Positions 37,540 through 45,337 of a stretch of 64,000 bases of DNA are shown piece by piece (the stretch's first letter is position 1; each line of letters begins with the position of its first letter). The stretch is from contig NZ_LBDA02000015.1 in NCBI RefSeq assembly GCF_000980885.2, positions 26,545-90,544 on the forward strand, given 5' to 3'. The position numbers and the translations under genes were made by a program. The DNA is from Streptomyces malaysiense (GTDB lineage: Bacteria; Actinomycetota; Actinomycetes; Streptomycetales; Streptomycetaceae). The notes beneath the pieces were generated by a model. It was not told the DNA's origin and searched no databases. It saw only the letters and a program-made list of their open reading frames with translations.

Positions 37540-40044
37540 CTAGAGCTTCTCCACCGGCGCGTAGCGCAGCAGCAGCCGCTTCGGCTTGGTGTCGCCGAAG
37601 TCGATCGTGGCCTCCGCGTTCGCGCCCGTGCCCTTGACCCCGACGACCGTGCCGAGCCCGAACTGGTCGTGGGTGACCCGGTCCCCGACGGACAGCCCGA
37701 CCACCGGCTTCTCCGCGGTGCGCCGCGTGGCGAAGCCGGACGCGCCCGAGGCCGAGGAACGCGAACGCGAGGAGGACAGCGAGGCCGCCACCCCGGACGC
37801 GGGCCCGGAGGACAGCGGCGCCGTCGCGCCCGTGCGCTTCCAGTCCACATGTGCGGCCGGGATCTCCTCCAGGAAGCGGGAGGGCGGATTGTACGACGGC
37901 TGCCCCCAGGCGCTGCGCATCGCGGCCCGCGTGAGGTACAGCCGCTCCCGCGCGCGGGTGATGCCCACGTACGCCAGACGCCGTTCCTCCTCCAGCTCCT
38001 TGACCTGCCCGAGGGCGCGCATGTGCGGGAAGACGCCGTCCTCCATGCCGGTCAGGAACACCACCGGGAACTCCAGGCCCTTGGCGGTGTGCAGGGTCAT
38101 CAGGGTGATGACGCCGTCGCCGTCCTCCCCGTCCGGGATCTGGTCGGAGTCGGCGACCAGGGCGACCTGCTCCAGGAACTCGGCCAGCGTGCCGCCCGTG
38201 ACGGGGGCGTCCGGCGCCACTTCGCCCTCACCTCGCTCCTGTTCGAACTCCAGCGCGACGGCGGCGAGTTCCTGGAGGTTCTCGATCCGGGTCTCGTCCT
38301 GCGGGTCGGTGGAGTTCTGCAACTCCGCCAGATAGCCGGTGCGTTCGAGTATGGCCTCCAGGACCGTGGCCGGTCCGGCTCCGGACTCCACGATGGTGCG
38401 CAGGTCCTCCATCAGCGTGTTGAAGCGCTTGACCGCGTTGGTGGAGCGCGCGGCCATGCCGTACGCCTCGTCCACCCGCTTGAGCGCCTGCGGGAAGCTG
38501 ATCCTCTCCCGCTGGGCGAGGGCGTCGATCATCGCCTCGGCGCGCTCGCCGATGCCCCGCTTGGGCACGTTGAGGATGCGGCGCAGCGGTACCGAGTCCT
38601 CGGGGTTGGCGAGGACGCGCAGGTAGGCGAGGACGTCCCGGACCTCCTTGCGCTCGTAGAAGCGGACGCCGCCGACGACCTTGTAGGGCAGGCCGACGCG
38701 GATGAAGATCTCTTCGAAGACACGGGACTGGGCGTTGGTCCGGTAGAAGACGGCCACGTCACCGGCGCGCGCCTCGCCCGCGTCCGTGAGGCGGTCTATC
38801 TCGTCGGCGACGAACTGGGCCTCGTCGTGCTCGGTGTCGGCGACATAGCCCGTGATCCGTGCACCCTGCCCGGCGTTGGTCCACAGGTTCTTCGGGCGGC
38901 GGGACTCGTTGCGCTCGATGACCGCGTTGGCGGCGGACAGGATGGTCTGCGTGGAGCGGTAGTTCTGCTCCAGCAGGATCGTCGTCGCGTCCGGGTAGTC
39001 CTCCTCGAACTGGAGGATGTTGCGGATGGTCGCGCCGCGGAAGGCGTAGATCGACTGGTCCGCGTCACCCACGACGCAGAGTTCGGCGGGCGGGACGTCG
39101 TACTCGCCGGGGGGTACGTCCGCGTCGTGCCCGGCGGTGCCGACCAGTTCGCGGACGAGTGCGTACTGGGCGTGGTTGGTGTCCTGGTACTCGTCCACCA
39201 GGACGTGCCGGAAGCGGCGGCGGTAGTGCTCGGCGACGTCCGGGAAGGCGCGCAGCAGGTTGACCGTCGTCATGATCAGGTCGTCGAAGTCGAGCGCGTT
39301 GGCCTCGCGCAGCCGCGACTGGTAGAGCGCGTACGCCTGGGCGAGGGTCTTCTCGAATCCGTCGGCGGCCTGGGCGGCGAAGTCCTCCTCGTCGATCAGC
39401 TCGTTCTTCAGATTGCTGATCTTGGCGCTGAAGGACTTGGGCGGGAAGCGCTTGGGGTCGAGGTCCAGGTCGCGGCAGACCAGGGCCATCAGGCGCTTGC
39501 TGTCGGCCGCGTCGTAGATCGAGAACGACGACGTGAAGCCGAGCTTCTTGCTCTCCCGGCGCAGGATGCGCACGCACGCGCTGTGGAAGGTCATCACCCA
39601 CATCGCGCCCGCACGAGGGCCGACGAGCGCCTCGACGCGCTCCTTCATCTCACCCGCGGCCTTGTTGGTGAAGGTGATCGCGAGGATCTGCCCCGGGTGC
39701 ACATCGCGCTCGGCGAGCAGGTGGGCGATGCGGTGGGTGAGCACACGGGTCTTGCCGGAGCCGGCGCCGGCCACGATGAGCAGCGGGGAGCCGGCGTGCG
39801 CGACCGCGGCGCGCTGGTTCTCGTTCAGCCCCTCCAGCAGGGCCGCCGCGTCGAGCGGGGGGCGCGGGGCGCCGTCGCGGTAGTGGGTGTCCCGGTCCGG
39901 CGGCACGTCGAACTTCCCGCCGAACAGATCGTCCGGGATCGGCTCCGGAGCATGATCGTCCTCGGGCGGTGGCGCGTGTTCCTCCTCGTGCCCACGCGGG
40001 GCCTGGAGATCCGCCAGGAAGCTGTCGTCAAAGAGGCTGCTCAT
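37540..40044 (-). CDS. pcrA: UvrD/PcrA-type ATP-dependent DNA helicase
   Basis: This 834-residue superfamily-1A 3'-5' helicase acts in nucleotide excision repair and replication-fork restart. Motif Ia/I is VAGAGSGKTRVLTHRIAHLL. Others are ITFTNKAAGEM, the motif II VLVDEYQDTN, CVVGDADQSIYAFRGA, LEQNYRSTQTIL, VALMTL-like ITLMTLHTAKGLEFPVVFL and ERRLAYVGITRAR. The C terminus (GDRVTHDQFGLGTVVGVKG) is the Tudor-like polymerase-binding domain of PcrA. The N-terminal 60 residues are acidic and specific to actinobacteria. The promoter is an exact damage-inducible match and ends nine bases before the ATG. Confidence 0.96.
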   Translation of the reverse strand: MSSLFDDSFLADLQAPRGHEEEHAPPPEDDHAPEPIPDDLFGGKFDVPPDRDTHYRDGAPRPPLDAAALLEGLNENQRAAVAHAGSPLLIVAGAGSGKTRVLTHRIAHLLAERDVHPGQILAITFTNKAAGEMKERVEALVGPRAGAMWVMTFHSACVRILRRESKKLGFTSSFSIYDAADSKRLMALVCRDLDLDPKRFPPKSFSAKISNLKNELIDEEDFAAQAADGFEKTLAQAYALYQSRLREANALDFDDLIMTTVNLLRAFPDVAEHYRRRFRHVLVDEYQDTNHAQYALVRELVGTAGHDADVPPGEYDVPPAELCVVGDADQSIYAFRGATIRNILQFEEDYPDATTILLEQNYRSTQTILSAANAVIERNESRRPKNLWTNAGQGARITGYVADTEHDEAQFVADEIDRLTDAGEARAGDVAVFYRTNAQSRVFEEIFIRVGLPYKVVGGVRFYERKEVRDVLAYLRVLANPEDSVPLRRILNVPKRGIGERAEAMIDALAQRERISFPQALKRVDEAYGMAARSTNAVKRFNTLMEDLRTIVESGAGPATVLEAILERTGYLAELQNSTDPQDETRIENLQELAAVALEFEQERGEGEVAPDAPVTGGTLAEFLEQVALVADSDQIPDGEDGDGVITLMTLHTAKGLEFPVVFLTGMEDGVFPHMRALGQVKELEEERRLAYVGITRARERLYLTRAAMRSAWGQPSYNPPSRFLEEIPAAHVDWKRTGATAPLSSGPASGVAASLSSSRSRSSASGASGFATRRTAEKPVVGLSVGDRVTHDQFGLGTVVGVKGTGANAEATIDFGDTKPKRLLLRYAPVEKL

Positions 40045-40053
40045 CGCCTTCCG

Positions 40054-40076
40054 AGTCTAGGGCGCCCCACCGACAA
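40054..40076 (-). promoter_or_regulatory. PafBC-type DNA-damage promoter of pcrA
   Basis: On the minus strand TTGTCGGTG (40076-40068), eight bases, then TAGACT (40059-40054) is an exact match to TTGTCRGTG-N8-TAnnnT. The -10 ends nine bases before the ATG, so the transcript is probably leaderless or nearly so. It is the same promoter type as at 30932-31013. Confidence 0.82.
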
Positions 40077-40217
40077 CCGGTCCCGCACCCGGAAACCCGA
40101 GGGTAAAGCCGGGGAAATCACGGATCCCGCCCCCGGCGCTGTCCCGTCCGGGTGTTTTCGCGCCCCCGCGCGCGTGCCCGCCCCACCCGGCCCGGGACTC
40201 TGCCTAGCATCGGGCGC

Positions 40218-41207
40218 ATGTCCGGTCTGCGTACGTGGTGGGCGGGCCGGTCCCCGGCCGCCGGGACCGCCGTGATGGCGACCGGCATCGTGTCGACGGG
40301 GCTGCACCTGATCGGCGCCGAGGCCCTCTCCCTGGCGGCGCTGGCGCTGGCGGGCGTCTCCTGGGCGCTGCTGAGCGTCGGTTTCGTACAGCGGCTGCTC
40401 CTGGAACGGGGCCGCTGGGCGGCCGAGGCACGCAGCCCCGGGGCGCCGACGGCGGCCGCCGCGACCGCCGTGCTGGCCTCCCGCCTCGCGACCCTGAGCC
40501 GGCACCTCCCGGCCGAGGCGCTGCTGGCCCTCGCGACGGTGCTCTGGGCGGTGCTGCTCCCGATCGTGGTACGGCACTGGCAGTCACGTATGCCGGGCGC
40601 GGTGTTCCTGTGCTGTGTGGCCACCCAGGGGCTGGTCCTGTCGGCCGCGGCCCTGGCGGCGGCCGAGCGCACGGCCTGGCTCGCGCACACCGCGCTGGTG
40701 CTGTTCTGGCTGGGGTTGGTGCTCTACGCCCTCGCCCTGCCCCGCTTCGATGTACGGCAGATGCTGGAGGGGCCCGGGGACCACTGGATCGCGGGCGGGG
40801 CGCTCGCCATCTCGGCGCTGGCCGGGGCGGGCCTGCTCGCCGCCGGGGACACGAGCGGGCTGTACCTGTGGAACGAGGACGACCGCGGCACCCTGCTCAC
40901 GACGACGGTCCTGCTGCTCGCCCTGTCCCTGGCGGCCTACGTCGTGCTGCTGGCCGCCGAGGCGGTCCGCCCCAGGCTCCGCTACGACCAGCACCGGTGG
41001 GCGACGGTCTTCCCCCTGGGCATGACGGCCGCGGCGACCCTGTCCGTCGCGACCGCGGCCGGTGTCCCCTGGCTGAGGGTGCCCGGCCACGTGCTGGTCT
41101 GGGTGGCGGTGGCGGCCTGGCTCTGGGTGGCCGCCGGCACGGTCACCGCCGCGGTGCGCACGGCCCGCGCCGGGTCCGTCGAGATCAGGTCCAGAGCACC
41201 GCGATGA
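40218..41207 (+). CDS. TDT/SLAC1-family transporter (tellurite-resistance/dicarboxylate type)
   Basis: This 329-residue protein has about ten membrane helices and the family-typical first helix AAGTAVMATGIVSTGLHL. It resembles the TehA/SLAC1 anion channel and C4-dicarboxylate exporter group. The ATG at 40218 follows a TAGCAT box by seven bases, suggesting a leaderless mRNA. A longer in-frame start upstream lies in low-complexity sequence and was not used. Its last 23 bases overlap the end of the convergent small membrane protein gene. The transported solute is unknown. Confidence 0.75.
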   Translation: MSGLRTWWAGRSPAAGTAVMATGIVSTGLHLIGAEALSLAALALAGVSWALLSVGFVQRLLLERGRWAAEARSPGAPTAAAATAVLASRLATLSRHLPAEALLALATVLWAVLLPIVVRHWQSRMPGAVFLCCVATQGLVLSAAALAAAERTAWLAHTALVLFWLGLVLYALALPRFDVRQMLEGPGDHWIAGGALAISALAGAGLLAAGDTSGLYLWNEDDRGTLLTTTVLLLALSLAAYVVLLAAEAVRPRLRYDQHRWATVFPLGMTAAATLSVATAAGVPWLRVPGHVLVWVAVAAWLWVAAGTVTAAVRTARAGSVEIRSRAPR

Positions 41208-41538
41208 AGACGTTCGTCGCGGTCAGCGCGCCGACCAGCCCGAACTGCGCCTTGTCGATCCGCTCCTCGTCCCGCTTGACGTAGACCAGGCCGAGGATCA
41301 CGATCAGCAGCGCCAGCTTGATGCCGATCTTTATGGTGTTGATGTGGGCGCCCTGCGCCTGATTGAGCCCGACCAGGGCCACACCGGTGACCAGCATGGT
41401 CAGCGCCCCGTGCAGCATCCCGGGCACGAACCGCGCCGTGCCCCGGCCCATCGCCTTCATCTGGGTAAGGAAGCCACCGAGCAACGCGGCGATGCCGATG
41501 ATGTGCAGGCCGACGAAGAGATGGATGAGTACGTCCAT
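41185..41538 (-). CDS. Small four-helix membrane protein
   Basis: This 117-residue hydrophobic protein has four helices: LIHLFVGLHIIGIAALLGGF, MLHGALTMLVTGVALVGL, GIKLALLIVILGLVYV and FGLVGALTATNVFIAVLW. Histidines (H6, H12 and in MLHG) and the overall pattern recall small actinobacterial membrane proteins with possible heme or redox partners, but no function is established. The ATG at 41538 follows TAGGCT by eight bases, so the mRNA may be leaderless. Its 3' end overlaps the TDT transporter gene on the other strand by 23 bases. Confidence 0.75.
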   Translation of the reverse strand: MDVLIHLFVGLHIIGIAALLGGFLTQMKAMGRGTARFVPGMLHGALTMLVTGVALVGLNQAQGAHINTIKIGIKLALLIVILGLVYVKRDEERIDKAQFGLVGALTATNVFIAVLWT

Positions 41539-41958
41539 GGAGCGGGAGCCTAATTCGTCGGCATCAGGGCCCAGGACGGCAGGGTGCCGTTCCGGGCCCT
41601 CGAACGGTGCGAGCCGGGGCACCGAGCTCCGACTCCGGACCGGCACACCCACCGCCCGTCACCGCCACCTGCGCACACATCCCGCGCGGATGCGGCCCAT
41701 AGCACCTCACCCCTCTCCCCTCCATCACTTCTCACCCTTCGGTCACCACACTGCGCGAAGGCGACGCCGTGGACCCTCCGGCTCGGTCGCATACGGACAC
41801 ATGCCGCCCCATCAAAGCCATTTCCGCACAGTGCGTTACCAACTCGTCACCGTCCGGCTTAGCTTCCTCCCCCGGGCACCCGGCCCCCGCCGCCGGGTCC
41901 CGCATCGGATGTCCCGGCCGTATCGGCCGCATCAGTCGCATCAGTCGTACGAAAGGAC
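41539..41958. other. Divergent intergenic region before the NlpC/P60 gene
   Basis: These 420 bases separate the small membrane protein from the NlpC/P60 hydrolase. Besides the two promoters I see an MtrA-like direct repeat (41835-41851), a -10-like TAGCTT at 41860-41865, and a pyrimidine-rich stretch near 41702-41740. A ydaO-type c-di-AMP riboswitch, common before such hydrolases, was sought but not found. Confidence 0.55.
41835..41851 (+). promoter_or_regulatory. MtrA-like direct repeat before the NlpC/P60 gene
   Basis: GTTACC and GTCACC are repeated with an 11-base period, like the MtrA response-regulator site. They lie over the -35 region of a promoter with TAGCTT as -10. MtrA controls cell-wall hydrolases in actinobacteria. 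The site is read from sequence; the regulator is inferred. Confidence 0.5.
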
Positions 41959-41970
41959 GTGACGGCACAG

Positions 41971-43035
41971 GTGGCAGCGCACCGCAGGCCACGGCAGCAC
42001 CCGTTCAGGGGCCACACGGCCCGGACCGCGGCCATCCTCGCCATGGCGGGGGCGGCCACCGCGACGGGCTTCGACGGCACCGGACAGGCCGAGCCCCGGC
42101 TGACGGCCACGCAGGTGAGGACCGAGGTGGCGACCTTGTACCGGGAGGCCGAGACCGCGACACAGAAATACGACGGCGCCAAGGAGCAGGCGGACGCGGG
42201 CGAACGCCGGCTGAACTCGCTGCGCGACGAGGCCGCCCGCAGGACGCGGAAGCTCAACTCCGCCCGGGACGCACTCGGTACCTTCGCCGCCGCGCAGTAC
42301 CGCTCCGGAGACATCGCCCCCGCCTGGCAACTCGCCCTGTCCAGTGACCCGAACCGCTACCTGGACGACGCCGCCCTCGCCGAACGCGCCGGCGCCCGGC
42401 AGGCCGCCGCGGTGTCCCAGGTGCGCCAGCAGCTCCAGGAGATCGAGCGGCTGCGCGGCGCCGCCCGCGTCGAGCTGAAGTCCCTGAAGTCCCACCAGGA
42501 CGAGCTGCGGCGGCAGAAGGCGTCCGTCACCGGCAAACTGGCCGAGGCTCGAAAGCTGTTGGCCGAGTTGAGCCCGGCGCAGCGCGACCGGGTGACCGGC
42601 GGCGGCACCACCGCGGGACACGCCTCCCGGTCGGCAGACGACACCCGGGGGGCACTGGCGCGGGCCGGCACCGCCGCGGCCCCCGACTCCCGCGCTGCGG
42701 CGGCCGTCGCCTACGCCTTCACCAAACTCGGCAGCCCCTACGTGTGGGGCGCGACCGGCCCCCACGCCTTCGACTGCTCGGGCCTGGTCCAGGCCGCCTA
42801 CCGCTCCGCCGGGGTGTCCCTCCCCCGCACCACCTACGCCCAGATCGACGCGGGCCGACGCGTCTCCCGCTCCGAACTGCGCCCCGGCGACCTGGTGTTC
42901 TTCTACTCGGGCATCAGCCACGTCGGCCTCTACATCGGCGACGGCCGCATGATCCACGCCCCCAACCCCTCGGCCCCGGTCCGCGTGGCCCCGATCGACC
43001 AGATGCCGTTCGCGGGGGCGACGCGGGTGGTGTGA
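41971..43035 (+). CDS. Secreted NlpC/P60 peptidoglycan endopeptidase
   Basis: This 354-residue exported hydrolase has a basic N terminus and hydrophobic core (TAAILAMAGAATATGF) as signal peptide. A long coiled coil (about 45-190) follows, then a C-terminal NlpC/P60 domain. Catalytic cysteine is in HAFDCSGLVQAAYRSAG, histidine in YSGISHVGLYIGDGRMIHA. RipA/RpfB-type enzymes of this layout cut D-Glu-mDAP links during growth and division; the coiled coil may be inhibitory. GTG at 41971 was preferred because the AAAGGA ribosome site directly abuts the other GTG at 41959. An MtrA-like site lies upstream. Confidence 0.9.
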   Translation: MAAHRRPRQHPFRGHTARTAAILAMAGAATATGFDGTGQAEPRLTATQVRTEVATLYREAETATQKYDGAKEQADAGERRLNSLRDEAARRTRKLNSARDALGTFAAAQYRSGDIAPAWQLALSSDPNRYLDDAALAERAGARQAAAVSQVRQQLQEIERLRGAARVELKSLKSHQDELRRQKASVTGKLAEARKLLAELSPAQRDRVTGGGTTAGHASRSADDTRGALARAGTAAAPDSRAAAAVAYAFTKLGSPYVWGATGPHAFDCSGLVQAAYRSAGVSLPRTTYAQIDAGRRVSRSELRPGDLVFFYSGISHVGLYIGDGRMIHAPNPSAPVRVAPIDQMPFAGATRVV

Positions 43036-43083
43036 GGGCCCTGCGCGCGGGCCCGGGGCCGGCGGGGATCCGCTGCGCCGGGG

Positions 43084-43830
43084 TCAGACCAGACGTCGTG
43101 CCGTCGCCCAGCGCGTCAGCTCATGCCGGTTGGACAGCTGGAGCTTGCGCAGGACCGCCGAGACGTGGGACTCGACCGTCTTCACCGAGATGAACAGCTG
43201 CTTGGCGATCTCCTTGTAGGCGTAGCCCCGGGCGATCAGGCGCAGCACCTCCCGTTCGCGCTGGGTGAGGCGGTCCAGGTCCTCGTCCACGGGCGGGGCG
43301 TCGGTGGACGCGAAGGCGTCCAGGACGAACCCGGCCAGCCGCGGGGAGAAGACCGCGTCCCCCTCCTGGACCCGGAAGACCGAGTCCACCAGGTCGGTGC
43401 CGGTGATCGTCTTGGTGACATAGCCGCGGGCGCCGCCGCGGATCACCCCGATCACGTCCTCCGCCGCGTCCGACACGGACAGCGCGAGGAAGCGGACCGG
43501 TTGCTCGGCGTCCGCCATCAGCGCCGCGCACCGGCGCAGCACCTCGACCCCGCCACCGCCCGGCAGATGGACGTCGAGGAGGACCACCTCGGGCCGGGTC
43601 GCGGTGATGACGGTGACCGCCTGGTCGACGTCCGCGGCCTCGCCCACCACCTCCACACCGGTGGTGGCGGTCTGACCGATCTCCGCCTGTACGCCGGTGC
43701 GGAACATCCGGTGGTCGTCCACCAGCACCACCCGGACGTGCCGCCCGCCCGCACCGCCGCCGGCGAGCCCGCCGATCGCGGCCGCGTCCGCCGTCTCCGC
43801 CGTGCCGTTCGCCTCGGTCGCGTCGCTCAT
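43084..43830 (-). CDS. LuxR/NarL-family response regulator
   Basis: This 248-residue protein has a receiver domain with the phospho-acceptor aspartate in VVLLDVHLPGGGGVEVL and acidic pocket VVLVDDHRMF. A C-terminal LuxR helix-turn-helix (LTQREREVLRLIARGYAYKE, then SVKTVESHVSAVLRKLQLSN) binds DNA. Its ATG overlaps the kinase stop as ATGA. It is the cognate regulator of the upstream PspC-type kinase and may act on the divergent PspC membrane protein gene. The extended N terminus (about 30 residues, Ala/Gly-rich) is unusual. Confidence 0.93.
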   Translation of the reverse strand: MSDATEANGTAETADAAAIGGLAGGGAGGRHVRVVLVDDHRMFRTGVQAEIGQTATTGVEVVGEAADVDQAVTVITATRPEVVLLDVHLPGGGGVEVLRRCAALMADAEQPVRFLALSVSDAAEDVIGVIRGGARGYVTKTITGTDLVDSVFRVQEGDAVFSPRLAGFVLDAFASTDAPPVDEDLDRLTQREREVLRLIARGYAYKEIAKQLFISVKTVESHVSAVLRKLQLSNRHELTRWATARRLV

Positions 43831-45131
43831 GCCGTCTTCTCCGCCCTCTCCATCTCCAGCTCGACCTCCGTGCCGCTCCCCGGAACCGCCCGTAGCCGGG
43901 CCGTACCGCCGTTGCGCTCCATGCGTCCGATGATCGATTCCCTGACGCCCATGCGGTCGGCGGGTATCGAGTCGACATCGAAGCCCGGACCTCGGTCGCG
44001 CACGGACACGAACACCGTCCCGCCCTCGACCTCGGCGTAGACCTGCACGGCGCCGCCGACGCCACCGTACTTGGCGGCGTTCACCATCGCCTCGCGCGCG
44101 GCCTGCATCTGTGCGGCGATCCGCTCGTCCAACGGGCAGTCGCCGACGACGACCACCTCTATGGGCACCCCGTGCTTGTCCTCGACCTCGGCCGCGTTGC
44201 GCCGCACCGCCTCGGCGACCGTGTCCGGCTCGTCGGCCTCGTCCTTGCCCGTCCCCTCCGGCTTGTAGAGCCAGGTGCGCAGATCGCGCTCCTGGGCGCG
44301 GGCGAGGCGACGGACCTCGCCCGCGTTGTCCGCGTTGCGCTGGATCAGGGTGAGGGTGTGCAGCACGGAGTCATGGACGTGCGCGGCGACCTCGGCACGC
44401 TCCTGGGCACGAATGCGCATCAGCCGCTCCTCGGAGAGGTCCTGGGTCATCCGGACCAGATACGGACCGGCGAGCAGGGTGATCCCGACGAGGACGGCGA
44501 GCGCGGCCTGGAGGACGGCCCCGAGGTGGGCGGCCGAACCCTGCAGGACGAAGATCGCCGAGACGCCGGCCGTGACCAGCAGGACACCGGCGGCCGCGCG
44601 CACCAGGGTCAGAGTGCGGCGGCGCCGGCCGACCTCGACCCAGCGGGCCCGGCGGGCGTTGTCCGCCTGGCGCCAGACGAGGGCGACACCGGCCGCGACG
44701 AGCACGGCGGGCACCAGATACGCCTTGGCCGCGCCGGTCGGGTTGACACTGCCCACGAAGACCGTGGACACGATGACCATGAGGAGCAGCGCGACCATCT
44801 GACCGCGGTCCGGCTTGCGGGCCACGAGTCTTCTGCGGCCGCCGGATGTGGTCTCGGCGGTGACCGGGGACGTCTTCTGTCCCCCGACGCCACCGACACC
44901 GAGCGGGACGAAGAACCAGAACGCCGCGTACAGCAGCGCGCCGAGGCCGTTGGCCATGAACAGACCGGCGAACGCGAGCCGGACCCAGACGACGGGCAGC
45001 CCGAGATGCCCGGCGAGGCCCCGCGCCACTCCGCCGAGCCAGCGTCCGTCGCCGCTGCGGTAGAGCTTGCGCGGCGGCCGCGGGTCGTCGAGTGGCAGGC
45101 TTGCGGCTTCCGGCATGGCATCGATGGTCAC
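43827..45131 (-). CDS. PspC-domain sensor histidine kinase
   Basis: This 434-residue NarX/LiaS-type kinase begins with a PspC domain (LYRSGDGRWLGGVARGLAGH, then a membrane helix FAGLFMANGLGALLYAAFWF). About five membrane helices follow, then a HisKA_3 dimerisation helix with the phosphorylated histidine in AAHVHDSVLHTLTLIQ. The ATPase domain shows REAMVNAAKYGG and DRGPGFD. PspC proteins respond to membrane stress. GTG at 45131 and ATG at 45116 are both possible starts with no clear ribosome site. It pairs with the response regulator and is divergent from another PspC protein. Confidence 0.92.
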   Translation of the reverse strand: MTIDAMPEAASLPLDDPRPPRKLYRSGDGRWLGGVARGLAGHLGLPVVWVRLAFAGLFMANGLGALLYAAFWFFVPLGVGGVGGQKTSPVTAETTSGGRRRLVARKPDRGQMVALLLMVIVSTVFVGSVNPTGAAKAYLVPAVLVAAGVALVWRQADNARRARWVEVGRRRRTLTLVRAAAGVLLVTAGVSAIFVLQGSAAHLGAVLQAALAVLVGITLLAGPYLVRMTQDLSEERLMRIRAQERAEVAAHVHDSVLHTLTLIQRNADNAGEVRRLARAQERDLRTWLYKPEGTGKDEADEPDTVAEAVRRNAAEVEDKHGVPIEVVVVGDCPLDERIAAQMQAAREAMVNAAKYGGVGGAVQVYAEVEGGTVFVSVRDRGPGFDVDSIPADRMGVRESIIGRMERNGGTARLRAVPGSGTEVELEMERAEKTA

Positions 45132-45337
45132 ACGGCCGGCCGTGGCGGGGCATCAGGGTCGGTCCCCGAGACGCCCCTGATCTTCCACGGGGCCGGGCCG
45201 GGGCCTCGCTCCCGCACCGGTACCGGCCGGTCCGCGCCGCCCGGACGCCTTCCCCGGCCCGCGTCAGGGCCGATTTCAGGGTTCGCCCAGGGTTGTCCCG
45301 GCTGCCGCCGCGCCGCCCCGGCCGTCACCATGGACCC

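Noticed and set aside
41653..41958. ydaO/c-di-AMP riboswitch before the NlpC/P60 gene
   Set aside because: Such riboswitches often precede Streptomyces cell-wall hydrolases, but I could not find the conserved pairing blocks here.
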